A stretch of DNA of 64,000 nucleotides from DATFVA01 sp963800255 (GCA_963800255.1 CAWDAK010000022.1:124001-188000), one strand, 5' to 3'. Positions 17,543 to 27,033 are shown, counted from the stretch's first letter. Made by a program: numbers and translations. The notes: generated by a model from the sequence alone, not told the origin.

Positions 17543-18096
17543 TGATTACCGATTTGGTAGAGACATGTGTCTCCGATGATCTTAAAAGGTTCGCTTTTAA
17601 GATTATCTATATCCTTTGATTTTGTTTGTATTGAACGCTCGATATATAAGAAACTGTCATCGGCAAGGTATCTATTAGTTAGAATATTTTCAACCACTTT
17701 ATAGATATCGTCTTTAAAGAAGGGGGGATCAGCAAGTATTAAATCATATTTTTTATTTTGGCTATTAAGAGAAGTGAACTTTAACGCTTCCATTTTAAAG
17801 ATGCGGCTTTTTGCACCCTGGTTTAATGAGTCAATATTTTCCTGCAGATTTTTATAAATAACAAAATTTTTTTCCACAAAGTCTACCGAGGCTGCACCGC
17901 GGCTCAGACATTCTAGTCCGAGAGATCCTGAACCGGAATACAGATCGAGGACAGTTATGTTTTCAAATGAGATACGGTTATTAAGAAGATTGAAGAATGT
18001 TTCTCTTACTCTGTCTGTAGTGGGTCTGATTAACTTTGAATCCGGCACCCTTATAAGTCTGCCTTTGAATTCACCGGAAATAATTCTCATTCTCAT
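17539..18096 (-). CDS. rsmD: 16S rRNA (guanine(966)-N2)-methyltransferase RsmD
   Basis: S-adenosylmethionine-dependent enzyme that methylates G966 of 16S rRNA during 30S maturation. It has the RsmD N-terminus RIISGEFKGRLIRVP, PTTDRVRETFFNLL, the AdoMet motif VLDLYSGSGSLGLECLSRGA and the catalytic motif ADPPF (the family has DPPY/F). Length 185 aa fits. Start could be Met-1 or Met-3 (MRMRII). A housekeeping gene placed directly upstream of a T9SS cargo gene with ATGA overlap. Confidence 0.93.
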   Translation of the reverse strand: MRMRIISGEFKGRLIRVPDSKLIRPTTDRVRETFFNLLNNRISFENITVLDLYSGSGSLGLECLSRGAASVDFVEKNFVIYKNLQENIDSLNQGAKSRIFKMEALKFTSLNSQNKKYDLILADPPFFKDDIYKVVENILTNRYLADDSFLYIERSIQTKSKDIDNLKSEPFKIIGDTCLYQIGNQ

Positions 18097-18181
18097 ATAA
18101 GTAAATCAGAAATCTTATTGAAACATATATAAAATAATCTGTGCTGGTAAAACGGATAATAAAAATTTTAATGGGCTGATA

Positions 18182-19108
18182 TCAGGCTAATCTTAACGCA
18201 AGTCCTGCAGCAGAAGAGAAAGAGTTGAATTTCTCAGAGAAATACTTGTTCTCAAACAGTCTTGGATTCGGTTTTATTTTTGCGAAGGGATTAAAGTTTA
18301 TAAAAGGGATATCAAGCTTCTCTCTTAGAGTATCAATCATAGAACCGGAAAGTTCTTCGCCGCTTATATAAGCTGATTCAAGCATCTGCCTGCTTATATT
18401 AGGGCGACTGGCAGACTCAAGCTCAGAAGTTATATGTTTAACAATCTCTCCTGCATTATTAAGGTAGTGAACCTTAAAGTAAACAGGTTTTCCCTGGTAG
18501 GAAAAAATAACCGAAAGATGCTTCCTTGCAAGAAAAACGCTAAGGGTTAATCCTTTTTCCGAGAGTGGATTTGTGGCAGTTAAAGCTCTCTCAGAAGCAA
18601 GGTGTACATTATCAATAAACTTTAACTTAAGCCTGTTCCTTTCACAAAATTCCTTTATGAGCTGAACATACTTCCTTGAAAGTGATATTATTATTGAAGT
18701 ATTCTGATCAATCAGCCTGTTCTTCTCGATTTCAATATACTGGATTACCTGATCAGCAGGATTGATACCGGGATAAATCAACGAAAGCTCCCATCTGAAT
18801 TCTTCAATCAGGTCCTGGTGGAGCAGGGTATTATCATAGGGAAGCTGTACAACGTTGAATAATTCCGAAGGAAGGGAGAACGAAGCCGTGCTGCTTTTAA
18901 GGGGGTTTCTAACCAGGATCTCATCAAAAGCGCCCTGCAGGAGGGCGCTTATTTTAGTTTCTTTATCAAGTTCTAAGTTCAGGGTCTCGTTCAGGAAAGT
19001 TTCGTCAACATTTTCTAAAACAAACTGGTCTTCTTTCTGAACAATCTCTACAACCTGAAGTCTGGAGGATGTTAATGTAAATCCGGCATGGTTTTCAAAT
19101 CCTGTCAT
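18182..19108 (-). CDS. PilM-like actin-fold protein
   Basis: A 308-aa soluble protein that I read as a divergent PilM-type (FtsA/actin-fold) protein: beta-hairpin start GFTLTSSRLQVVEIV, a middle part with VNL-type strands (TLSVFLARKHLSVIFSYQGKPVYF), and the typical PilM ending FSSAAGLALRLA. PilM forms the cytoplasmic ring of type IV pili by binding PilN. The next two genes (a single-helix membrane protein and a ComEA-like helix-hairpin-helix protein) fit a pilus or DNA-uptake function, but no PilN/O/Q is in the window. The identification is by pattern only. Confidence 0.5.
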   Translation of the reverse strand: MTGFENHAGFTLTSSRLQVVEIVQKEDQFVLENVDETFLNETLNLELDKETKISALLQGAFDEILVRNPLKSSTASFSLPSELFNVVQLPYDNTLLHQDLIEEFRWELSLIYPGINPADQVIQYIEIEKNRLIDQNTSIIISLSRKYVQLIKEFCERNRLKLKFIDNVHLASERALTATNPLSEKGLTLSVFLARKHLSVIFSYQGKPVYFKVHYLNNAGEIVKHITSELESASRPNISRQMLESAYISGEELSGSMIDTLREKLDIPFINFNPFAKIKPNPRLFENKYFSEKFNSFSSAAGLALRLA

Positions 19109-19120
19109 CAGTTTCTTTAA

Positions 19121-19675
19121 TTATTCCCAGGAAGCTGTATTTTTAAGAGCGTCGCTTTCAAGACTTCCAATAGAACCGTAGCCGTCAGGATCATTAAGGA
19201 AGTACCTGGTGCCTACTACCTGGCTGGAATCAATTCGTTTAATCTCATTCTTTCTTCCGTAAATAGTATCGGCAGTAACCGAGGTATCAATCTGCAGGAC
19301 ATACAATGAATTACTTCTGGGCGTTCTGTATAAGCTGTCAGGTGTGAATTGTCCTGATGTTAATGGAACGAACGGATTGGCTGGTCTTCTTGAGAGAGAA
19401 TCAAAAGCATTCATTACACTGTCAACCATAGGATCGGTTTTAACAAAATTAATGAGACTATCAAGATTTCCGGTATAATGCCCATACTTTTTATTCCATA
19501 GTATTTCGGCTTCTTTGATATTTTTCATCCTGAGGTGAGATTCCTGCTTGTAATATTTTTCTTTTTCAACCGCATCTTTGGGGTCGATAATTGCAACTTT
19601 AACCAAAATTACAACTAAAACTACAATAACGAAATAAAGTATAGCGTGAATATACCAGGGTTCTGGCTTAGTCAT
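19121..19675 (-). CDS. Single-pass membrane protein of the PilM/ComEA group, unknown function
   Basis: 184 aa with one N-terminal membrane helix (ILYFVIVVLVVILVKVAII, about 11-30), a charged coil, and a soluble domain containing YGHYTGNLDSLINFV and NDPDGYGSIGS. The layout (short cytosolic tail, one helix, small globular domain with a 'G.Y.g.ldsLi.fv' motif) resembles pseudopilins or PilN-like proteins, but no prepilin cleavage site (G-F-T-L-x-E) is visible. The gene overlaps the upstream ComEA-like gene by 4 bases and precedes the PilM-like gene, so the three probably work together. Confidence 0.6.
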   Translation of the reverse strand: MTKPEPWYIHAILYFVIVVLVVILVKVAIIDPKDAVEKEKYYKQESHLRMKNIKEAEILWNKKYGHYTGNLDSLINFVKTDPMVDSVMNAFDSLSRRPANPFVPLTSGQFTPDSLYRTPRSNSLYVLQIDTSVTADTIYGRKNEIKRIDSSQVVGTRYFLNDPDGYGSIGSLESDALKNTASWE

Positions 19676-20208
19676 TTTTCCTCCGGAGCTTTGAAAAAAT
19701 TTGATTGATCAATATATAGAAATCTTTCAATGTTACTTAATCTGGTTTTCCCGATTCCTCTAACTTCCATCAGTTCATTCAGGTTTGTGAACCGGCCTTT
19801 TTTATTCCTCAGGTCAATAATTTTCTGCGCGGTTTTTTCGCCTATGCCGGGTAGAAGTACCAGATCTTTTATGCCGGCGGTATTAATATTGATTGTCTTT
19901 TCGCCGGGAAGCCTTAAAGCTTCTTTTTTATGAAAATTACTGGTGTTAAAATCTAAAACTTCCTGCTTAGAGTCAATATATTTATCACCTTGTAAACCCG
20001 CAGTTTCATCATTTTCAATGGAATCTGCCTGTTCAAAAAGTCTTTCTTCTGCCGTATAATCAAAGTTTTTATAATCTGTGCTGCCTGCATCAGTATTATA
20101 TGCTTTGTAAAGTAAACCGGCAGTAAAGACAACAGCCAGGAATAACAGTACCTTAATTTCTGTTACTGTAAATCCGATCTTGCCGGATAGCTTTTCTAAC
20201 GCCCCCAT
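19672..20208 (-). CDS. ComEA-like helix-hairpin-helix membrane protein
   Basis: 178 aa. One membrane helix (VLLFLAVVFTAGLLYKA, about 20-37), an acidic linker, and a C-terminal pair of helix-hairpin-helix motifs (ININTAGIKDLVLLPGIG, then KIIDLRNKKGRFTNLNELMEVRGIG, about 107-165). ComEA proteins bind incoming double-stranded DNA in the periplasm during natural transformation. Linked by overlap to the membrane protein and PilM-like gene downstream. A non-competence DNA-binding role is possible because no comEC is in view. Confidence 0.8.
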   Translation of the reverse strand: MGALEKLSGKIGFTVTEIKVLLFLAVVFTAGLLYKAYNTDAGSTDYKNFDYTAEERLFEQADSIENDETAGLQGDKYIDSKQEVLDFNTSNFHKKEALRLPGEKTININTAGIKDLVLLPGIGEKTAQKIIDLRNKKGRFTNLNELMEVRGIGKTRLSNIERFLYIDQSNFFKAPEEK

Positions 20209-20281
20209 AACCCGATTATTATTCTAATAAATCATATTGAATATAACATAAAAAGAAAAAGAATACCACGAGTTGCGTGAA

Positions 20282-21421
20282 TCAAAGACCGAATCGTTTG
20301 AAGAAATTCTTCTCTTCGGAGCCGGAGGATGATTTTACGTTTGGACTGTTTAAAAGCTCCTTCAGCAGCTCTTTTTCTTTTGAATTCAGTTTTTTTGGAA
20401 CAGCAATATTAACTCTCACAATCTGATCGCCCCGCCCGGAATGATTAAGATGCTTTATTCCTTTATCCCTCATCTTAAGCAGTTTGCCCGAAGGTGTTCC
20501 GGAATCGATTTTTAATTTAGCTTTGCCGTTAAGCGTAGGAACTTCCACTTCACCGCCTAGAGCAGCTTCAGGGAAACTGACGAAAAGGTCATAAAGAATG
20601 TCGTCATCCTCACGGGTGAAGTACTCATGCTGGATTTCATTGAATACAACTATCAGATCTCCTGCAGGTCCGCCGCGTTTTCCGGCGTTGCCGTCATTCC
20701 TCATCGTCATATAATTTCCGCTGCTTACTCCTGCCGGAACGTCAATATTTATGTTTACATCTTCCTGCACTCTGCCGTCGCCCAAACACTTTTTGCATGG
20801 CTTATCTATTACCGAGCCTTCACCTCCGCAGTTGCTGCAGGTTGTAATATTTACAAACTGACCAAATACCGATCTTGATACTGATTTAACTTCACCGGAT
20901 CCATGGCAAACGGGACAGGTATTTTTTGATGTCCCGGCCTCAGCACCCGATCCGCCGCATTCTCCGCATTTAACCTGCTTCTTAAACTTAAGCTTCTTGG
21001 TAGTACCTTCGGCAATTTCCTCCAGGGTAAGCTGCAGCGTAACGCGCAGATCAGAACCGGGAGTTCCTCCGGTACGCCGCCTGGTTCTCCTTTGTCCTCC
21101 CCCGAAGAAGTCATCGAATATGGATCCGCCTCCGCCAAAGATATCAGAGAAGTGGGAGAAAATATCGTTAATATCAGAGAATCCTTCCTGTCCTCCTCTC
21201 ATTCCGGCGTGACCGAACCTGTCATAACTGGCCCGTTTTTCATCGTGACTTAAAATTTCATAAGCTTCAGCCGCCTCTTTAAATCGTTCTTCCGCATCTT
21301 TATCATCCGGATTTCTATCAGGATGATACTGCATTGCGAGTTTCCTGTAAGCTTTTTTTAATTCTTCCTTTGAAGCTGTCTTCTCTACACCCAGAACTTC
21401 GTAATAATCTCTTTTTGACAT
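20282..21421 (-). CDS. dnaJ: Chaperone protein DnaJ
   Basis: Hsp40 co-chaperone that delivers clients to DnaK and stimulates its ATPase. J domain at residues 4-68 with the HPD motif (AMQYHPDRNPDD), Gly/Phe-rich region (about 75-115, FGGGGSIFDDFFGGG), four zinc-binding CxxCxGxG repeats (CGECGGSG, CPVCHGSG, CSNCGGEG, CKKCLGDG) and the C-terminal client-binding domains. 379 aa is the normal length. Last gene of the hrcA-grpE-dnaJ run; dnaK is not in this window. Confidence 0.97.
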   Translation of the reverse strand: MSKRDYYEVLGVEKTASKEELKKAYRKLAMQYHPDRNPDDKDAEERFKEAAEAYEILSHDEKRASYDRFGHAGMRGGQEGFSDINDIFSHFSDIFGGGGSIFDDFFGGGQRRTRRRTGGTPGSDLRVTLQLTLEEIAEGTTKKLKFKKQVKCGECGGSGAEAGTSKNTCPVCHGSGEVKSVSRSVFGQFVNITTCSNCGGEGSVIDKPCKKCLGDGRVQEDVNINIDVPAGVSSGNYMTMRNDGNAGKRGGPAGDLIVVFNEIQHEYFTREDDDILYDLFVSFPEAALGGEVEVPTLNGKAKLKIDSGTPSGKLLKMRDKGIKHLNHSGRGDQIVRVNIAVPKKLNSKEKELLKELLNSPNVKSSSGSEEKNFFKRFGL

Positions 21422-21430
21422 ATAAGAATA

Positions 21431-22036
21431 TTAATCCTCTTTATTTTCACTATTTGAATTATCATTTCCCCGCGGCTCTTCCTGGTCTTCACTTACAACC
21501 ACCTTAGTATGTCTTATAACGCGGTCTTTGTACATATAGCCTTTTTCTATCTCATCAAGAACAGTATGAGGGGCAACATTATCATCTTTTCTCTGCAGAA
21601 GTGCTTCATGGAAATTCACATCAAAAGGCTGCCCTACTGAATCAATTTTCGTTACCCCCTGGTCATCAAGAACTTTCATAAGCTTATCGTAGATCAGCAA
21701 TAATCCCTTTTTTATTGATTCAATATCACTGGAATTTTCCATATGCTGAAGTGATCTTTCAAAATCGTCAACAACAGGGAGCAGTTTTATGATGAATGAC
21801 TCAGCCGCATATTTCAGAAGATTCAACTGATCGTTCTCTGTTCTTCTCTTATAATTTTCAAACTCGGCAGCCCTTCGCAGAAGCTTGTCTTTTAAATCGG
21901 CTGTTTCCTTCTCAAGTTCTTCAATCCGTTTGGCTTTATTCATTAATTCTTCATCCATTTCCGGTGTATTCTGCACCTCGTCGGAATTATTGGTTACTTC
22001 TTCTTCCTGGTCATTGTTTTTTTTATCTTTTTTCAT
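21431..22036 (-). CDS. grpE: Nucleotide exchange factor GrpE
   Basis: Releases ADP from DnaK. An acidic, disordered start is followed by a long coiled coil (about 30-90) containing LKDKLLRRAAEFENYKRRTEND, and the C-terminal beta-wing with the signature IDSVGQPFDVNFHEAL and GYMYKDRVIRHTKVVVS. 201 aa is typical. It lies 9 bases before dnaJ and 17 bases after hrcA, so it is part of the heat-shock operon. Confidence 0.96.
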   Translation of the reverse strand: MKKDKKNNDQEEEVTNNSDEVQNTPEMDEELMNKAKRIEELEKETADLKDKLLRRAAEFENYKRRTENDQLNLLKYAAESFIIKLLPVVDDFERSLQHMENSSDIESIKKGLLLIYDKLMKVLDDQGVTKIDSVGQPFDVNFHEALLQRKDDNVAPHTVLDEIEKGYMYKDRVIRHTKVVVSEDQEEPRGNDNSNSENKED

Positions 22037-22053
22037 TTTCGTTTCTCCGCTGA

Positions 22054-23097
22054 TTAATCATTCTTTAATATTTCTGATAACATTTTAGCCATATAATCTA
22101 CAATGGCGACTACCTTTGAATATTCCATTCGTTTAGGACCAATGATACCAAGGGTTCCTGAGGTTCCACCGAACGAATATTCTTTGCTTACAAAACTATA
22201 TTCATCAAGTTTGGAATCTTCATTCTCGCTCCCGATAGAAATAAATACCCTGTCGAGTGCGGCATCGCTTCCTTTATCGAGTATATGAATAATAATATCT
22301 TTATTTTCAATCAGCTCTACAATACCGGGAAACTTTCCGGGATCTTCAAACTCGGGCTGCTTAATTATATTGCTCGCACCGGTAAGGAAAACATTATCCC
22401 GTGAGCCTACATCTTTAAATATCTTATCTACAGAATCAACAAAAAGTCTTATTACCGGTCGTTGATCCTCCTCAATGTCTTTGAAACGCTCTGTGAAAGT
22501 TGTTCTTATCTCCCTGAAGGTAAGTCCGCAAAGTCTTTCATTCAGAAGGTTCTGCACTGATTCAATCTGGGCAGCTTTAATCTCCGTGGCAACTTCCATA
22601 GTGATGGTTTTTACCAGTCCGCCTTTTATACTTATTACTATCAATATACGGCTGGATGACAGGGAGACAAGCTGAAGCCTGGCCAGTATGCCCGAATCAA
22701 GCCGGGGATAGGTTACACAGGCAAGCTGTTTGGTTATGTTGCTAAGTATGGAAGTAGTAAGTCGCAGTATTTCATCTGTTTCAATCTGCTCAACATCAAG
22801 ACCCTTACTTATTATACCTTTTTCAGCATTCCTGATCTTCTGGATTTCCATCAGGGAATCGACATAGAACCGGTATCCCTTATCAGTAGGTATTCTTCCG
22901 GCGGAAGTATGGGGATGGCCGATAAAACCTGACTCTTCAAGGTCTGCCATAATATTCCTCACCGTAGCAGGCGAAAAACCTATATCATATTTTTTAGTAA
23001 TGAACCTTGAACCTACGGGCGATGCTGTAAGGATAAACTGCTGTATTATCGATCTTAATATCAGTTTTTCCCTGTCGCTTAATTCTTCGTGTTCCAT
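22054..23097 (-). CDS. hrcA: Heat-inducible transcription repressor HrcA
   Basis: Repressor that binds CIRCE operators and is kept active by GroEL. N-terminal winged helix (ILRSIIQQFILTASPVGSRFI, SPATVRNIMADLEESGFI, HTSAGRIPTDKGYRFYVD) and a GAF-like C-terminal domain ending in GTLGIIGPKRMEYSKVV. 347 aa is the family norm. It is the first gene of hrcA-grpE-dnaJ, and a CIRCE-like operator lies 104 bases upstream of its start, so the operon is most likely self-regulated. Confidence 0.97.
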   Translation of the reverse strand: MEHEELSDREKLILRSIIQQFILTASPVGSRFITKKYDIGFSPATVRNIMADLEESGFIGHPHTSAGRIPTDKGYRFYVDSLMEIQKIRNAEKGIISKGLDVEQIETDEILRLTTSILSNITKQLACVTYPRLDSGILARLQLVSLSSSRILIVISIKGGLVKTITMEVATEIKAAQIESVQNLLNERLCGLTFREIRTTFTERFKDIEEDQRPVIRLFVDSVDKIFKDVGSRDNVFLTGASNIIKQPEFEDPGKFPGIVELIENKDIIIHILDKGSDAALDRVFISIGSENEDSKLDEYSFVSKEYSFGGTSGTLGIIGPKRMEYSKVVAIVDYMAKMLSEILKND

Positions 23098-23200
23098 CGT
23101 TCTTTTTTCATTTTGAACCGCTAATATAAAAAAAATAAGTAAAAATTGTTAACCAAAAACGTGCGTAAATAATTAAAAATCGCAATATTTTAAAGTGATT

Positions 23201-23227
23201 TTAGCAGTCGGTAATTGAGAGTGATAA
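23201..23227. promoter_or_regulatory. CIRCE operator (HrcA binding site)
   Basis: TTAGCAGTC-N9-GAGTGATAA matches the CIRCE consensus TTAGCACTC-N9-GAGTGCTAA with one mismatch in each arm and the exact 9-base spacer. It lies in the divergent region between hrcA and purM, where HrcA would control its own operon. The two mismatches do not lie opposite each other, so the arms are not perfectly complementary. Confidence 0.85.
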
Positions 23228-23333
23228 ATCCGGATAATCAGGGATAAATGATACTAAAAGTATTCTCATTTTGTTTCCTAGCTCATTTCATCGTAAATTT
23301 TGCCTGAATTTTAACCAGAAATTTGAAGAAAAT

Positions 23334-24335
23334 ATGTCAGAAAATTCCACTTATAAGGCAGCTGGTGTTGATATTGAAGCCGGCGATGAAACAATAAAAA
23401 GAATTAAGGGTTTCGCAAAATCTACATTTAACAAGAATGTTCTATCGGATATCGGCCTGTTCGGGGCATTTTACCAGCCTGACCTGTCAGGACTAAAAGA
23501 ACCTGTGCTTGTCTCAAGCGTTGACGGAGTTGGAACAAAGCTTAAAGTTGCTTTTGCAGCTGACAGGCATCACACGGTGGGACAGGATCTTGTGAACCAC
23601 TGCGTAAATGACATTTCCGTTTGCGGAGCAAAACCTCTTTTCTTCCTTGATTATCTGGCTTTCGGAAAACTCAATCCCGATAGAGCTGCAAGGATAATTG
23701 AAGGTTTTTCGATTGCATGCAGGGAAAATGAATGCGCCCTCATCGGCGGAGAAACAGCGGAAATGCCCGGTCTTTATGCAGAAGATGAATATGATATGTC
23801 TGGTACTATAGTCGGTATTGTTGATAAGTCGGGCGTAATAGACGGCAGCAGCATCAAAAAAGGTGACGTGCTGATGGGATTTTCTTCAAACGGACTCCAC
23901 ACAAACGGATATTCTTTAGCAAGGAAAGTGCTTCTTCCAAAGTTCAAACTAAATGAAAAAATAGATGAACTTGGGTCTACCCTGGGTGATGAACTGCTCA
24001 GGATTCATAAATCATATCTGAAACTAATAACTCATTTGAATAATCACATGAAGGTTAAAGGGTTCTCTCATATTACAGGCGGAGGTATAATAGGAAATAC
24101 TAAAAGAGTATTGCCTGAGGGACTAAAGCTTGATGTCAAATGGGATGAATGGGAAATGCCTGCAGTATTCAGGTTAATTCAGCAGGCAGGAAAAATTAGT
24201 CTTGAAGAAATGAGAAATGTTTTTAACCTTGGAATAGGTATGATAGCTATTGTAAATCCTGCTGATGAAAACAGAATTATTTCTCTCTCCAATGAAATAA
24301 ATGAACATCCTTTAAAGATCGGCGAAGTAATTTAA
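23334..24335 (+). CDS. purM: Phosphoribosylformylglycinamidine cyclo-ligase (AIR synthetase)
   Basis: Fifth step of purine synthesis: FGAM + ATP gives AIR. The frame is open from 23271, but Met at 23334 follows a GAAGAA ribosome site and gives the normal PurM start (TYKAAGVDIEAGDETIKRIK). Other marks are SSVDGVGTKLKVAF, GQDLVNHCVNDI (nucleotide loop), GGETAEMPG and the C-terminal HITGGGIIGNTKRVLPEGL and NLGIGM. 333 aa, near the usual 345. No other pur gene is in the window. The next gene starts 9 bases after the stop. Confidence 0.95.
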   Translation: MSENSTYKAAGVDIEAGDETIKRIKGFAKSTFNKNVLSDIGLFGAFYQPDLSGLKEPVLVSSVDGVGTKLKVAFAADRHHTVGQDLVNHCVNDISVCGAKPLFFLDYLAFGKLNPDRAARIIEGFSIACRENECALIGGETAEMPGLYAEDEYDMSGTIVGIVDKSGVIDGSSIKKGDVLMGFSSNGLHTNGYSLARKVLLPKFKLNEKIDELGSTLGDELLRIHKSYLKLITHLNNHMKVKGFSHITGGGIIGNTKRVLPEGLKLDVKWDEWEMPAVFRLIQQAGKISLEEMRNVFNLGIGMIAIVNPADENRIISLSNEINEHPLKIGEVI

Positions 24336-24344
24336 CCTTCTTAT

Positions 24345-24860
24345 ATGAAGCTTATTAAATGTATAACCCTTCCGGTGTTATTCATCATTATATTAATTAC
24401 CGGAGGATGTGATAAAGGAATAGAACCAAGACCGGCTGACGAGGTCCCTGGATTCAGCGGAAGGATCACGTTTGTCGGTGCCTGGCCTGACAGCATCACA
24501 AGAACCCACATAGTTGTGTTCGACAGTCTTCTTGAGTCCCCTGAAGATTTTACAATATTTAACCTCAAGTTCGTTAGCGGCGAGATACCTTATGGAATCT
24601 CTGTATATGATTTTGATTCCAGGGATAGTTCATTCTTGCCTATTAGTCCCGGTACTTTCTCCTATGTGGCTGTTGTTCAGCAGAAAACAGAAAATATTTC
24701 CCTCACAGCCAGTGATTGGACGGTAGCGGGTATTTATTATGCATACGGAGATACTACTCATCCGGGGAAACTAATAATTCCTGAGAAATCGTTTGTTAAA
24801 AATATTAATATCCGGTGCGATTTTAATAATCCTCCACCACAACCAACCGGCGGCGGATGA
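24345..24860 (+). CDS. Small lipoprotein upstream of a TonB-dependent receptor
   Basis: 171 aa with lipobox ITGGC (C22). The rest is beta-rich (FSGRITFVGAWPDSITRTHI; FSYVAVVQQKTENISL) and ends in a Pro/Gly tail (PPPQPTGGG). I do not recognise a family. Its stop overlaps the receptor start by 4 bases (ATGA), so the two are translationally coupled and it is likely an outer-membrane accessory of that receptor, by analogy with lipoproteins paired with TonB-dependent receptors. Confidence 0.75.
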   Translation: MKLIKCITLPVLFIIILITGGCDKGIEPRPADEVPGFSGRITFVGAWPDSITRTHIVVFDSLLESPEDFTIFNLKFVSGEIPYGISVYDFDSRDSSFLPISPGTFSYVAVVQQKTENISLTASDWTVAGIYYAYGDTTHPGKLIIPEKSFVKNINIRCDFNNPPPQPTGGG

Positions 24861-27019
24861 GATTATTTTATTTATATATCATCATTCTGCTTTTTGCAGG
24901 CCAGGCTGCAGCACAGAGGTATTCAGTATCCGGTGTTGTTACGGATACTGCAGGAATGCCTGTTATCGGGGTAAACATAATAGACTCAGGTACCGGTACC
25001 GGGACGTCAACTGATGAAGAGGGTCATTATAAAATTGAAAACCTTGCTGCCGGGAAATACGCACTCAGGTATTCTGCCGTAGGTTATTCCCCGGTAACTA
25101 TTGATTTTACCCTTGAAGGTAAATCGAAGGTGATTGATGTTACTCTTAGACAGAAGGCTGTTGAATCAGCACAGGTTATTGTTACAGCCGGCAAGAGGGA
25201 ACAGTACCTTTCGGATCTTCCTGTAAGCGCTGATATTATTCCTTCAGATGAATTTTCTAAAAAGAATATCTCTAACCTTGAGAATGCCCTGCGTTATGTA
25301 CCGGGCGTAAGTATGACGGAAGATCAGATAAGCATCAGGGGCTCGAGCGGATACAGCAGGGGAGCGGGTTCCAGGGTTTTGCTGGCTCTCGACGGAATTC
25401 CTTTTTATACCGGTGATACAGGTGAAACTATATGGGAAATGATACCGACTGCAGCAATTAAAAGAGTTGAGATAATTAAAGGTGCTGCCAGTTCTCTGTA
25501 TGGGTCTACAGCGATAGGTGGAGTAGTAAACGTTATTACCAGTGATATTCCGGAACGGCCTTCAACATTGGTAAAGTCTTTTATAGGTCTTTATGATAAA
25601 CCGTCGTACCCCGGCTGGAGATGGTCGCCGGAGAACAGGTATTTTAATGGCTTAACTCTGGCCCATGCCCGGAGGATCGGCAGGGCAGGACTGGAACTCT
25701 CCCTTACCAGGCTGGAAGATATGAGCTACAGGCAGAACGGGTTCTCCCATAAATATATTGGCTTCCTTAAAGGTACTTTTGAAATTACACCTGCAAGTTC
25801 CATAACTCTGCTGGCTAATACTCTTAATAAGAAGGGGGGTAATTTTTATTACTGGAAGAACTCAAGGCAGGCTCTCATTCCAACAGATGACCAGCAGGGA
25901 CAGACAATTACCACGGCAAGGTACCTGTTCGGAGCAATTTATAAAAACGTTTTAAGTGAGGACCTTCTGCTTAATGTTAAAACAAGTTATTACAGAACTA
26001 ACTGGAGCGATACCTCACCGGCGATGGATAAATCGATTACAAATATATACCGGGGCGAAATACAGCTGAATAAAAGTTTTTCTGATGACGTTGTAATAGT
26101 ATCCGGTGTTGAGGGGCTAAGCTCAAATGTAAATTCAAATTTATTTGGCAATCCAGGTATGGTTAGCGGGGGAGTGTATGTGCATGGTGATATTTCATGG
26201 TTTTCACCTCTTTTAGTATCTGTAGGGGTAAGGTACGATTATTCAAAACTTGATACTCTTAAGGGTGAAAATGCTGTGTCGCCTAAAGCAGGTCTAAATT
26301 ATAAGGTTACAGAAAATTTCATCCTCAGGACTTCCGCCGGTACAGGGTTCAGGGCACCTTCTCTTGCTGAAGCTTTTACATCAACTACTGCCAGCGGTAT
26401 TGTAATTAAACCAAATCCTGATCTGAAGTCAGAAACAAATTTCACCTTTGAATTCGGTGCTGACTATAAACCTTTTGAACATGGGTTAACTCTGGACGCT
26501 GCCGTATTTCAAAGCGAGTATTATGATTTTATTGAACCAAGGATTGACCCTGCGGACGGATTTGCTGTATTTAGTAATTTGACCCGTGCGAGGATCCAGG
26601 GATTTGAAACAGACGTGAGTTCTGAGCTTTTTAATAAAACTATCGGGGTATCACTTAGCTATACATATTTGTGGACGAGGGATCTAAATAAGGATAAGGC
26701 TCTAAAATACAGACCCCGCCATTCATTTACAGGGTCGGTAGATTACTATTTCGGAAGTTTCAACCTTGGTGCAGATTTCAGGTTCTGGAGCCGTATGGAG
26801 GAAATTGATGATGAACTTGTAAGGATCATAAATGACGGGGATCTCCGCGTTGATGCATATGTACTGGATCTAAGGACTTCTTATGATCTGAATCAGCTCG
26901 GTATACCTGCCTCTGTTTTTCTTAATGCTAATAATGTTTTAAATTATAACTATGTCGAATTAATCGGAAATTTAAAACCTGTCAGGAATTATTCGTTTAG
27001 TGTCCAGTTTAGTTTCTGA
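24857..27019 (+). CDS. TonB-dependent outer-membrane receptor with carboxypeptidase-regulatory domain
   Basis: Outer-membrane importer powered by TonB. Signal peptide at residues 1-20 (ends AAAQ), a carboxypeptidase-regulatory-like domain (about 22-105; SGVVTDTAGMPVIGVNII, GHYKIENLAAGKYALRYS), plug domain (about 118-225; LPVSADIIPSDEF, NALRYVPGVS, IRGSSGYSRG, IEIIKG-like VEIIKGAASSLYGSTAIGG) and a 22-strand barrel ending in a terminal Phe (SFSVQFSF). The plug/barrel pattern is closest to siderophore, cobalamin or metal-type receptors rather than long SusC proteins (720 aa). The substrate cannot be told. Coupled to the lipoprotein upstream. Confidence 0.93.
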   Translation: MRLFYLYIIILLFAGQAAAQRYSVSGVVTDTAGMPVIGVNIIDSGTGTGTSTDEEGHYKIENLAAGKYALRYSAVGYSPVTIDFTLEGKSKVIDVTLRQKAVESAQVIVTAGKREQYLSDLPVSADIIPSDEFSKKNISNLENALRYVPGVSMTEDQISIRGSSGYSRGAGSRVLLALDGIPFYTGDTGETIWEMIPTAAIKRVEIIKGAASSLYGSTAIGGVVNVITSDIPERPSTLVKSFIGLYDKPSYPGWRWSPENRYFNGLTLAHARRIGRAGLELSLTRLEDMSYRQNGFSHKYIGFLKGTFEITPASSITLLANTLNKKGGNFYYWKNSRQALIPTDDQQGQTITTARYLFGAIYKNVLSEDLLLNVKTSYYRTNWSDTSPAMDKSITNIYRGEIQLNKSFSDDVVIVSGVEGLSSNVNSNLFGNPGMVSGGVYVHGDISWFSPLLVSVGVRYDYSKLDTLKGENAVSPKAGLNYKVTENFILRTSAGTGFRAPSLAEAFTSTTASGIVIKPNPDLKSETNFTFEFGADYKPFEHGLTLDAAVFQSEYYDFIEPRIDPADGFAVFSNLTRARIQGFETDVSSELFNKTIGVSLSYTYLWTRDLNKDKALKYRPRHSFTGSVDYYFGSFNLGADFRFWSRMEEIDDELVRIINDGDLRVDAYVLDLRTSYDLNQLGIPASVFLNANNVLNYNYVELIGNLKPVRNYSFSVQFSF

Positions 27020-27033
27020 AAGGGGGGAAATCA

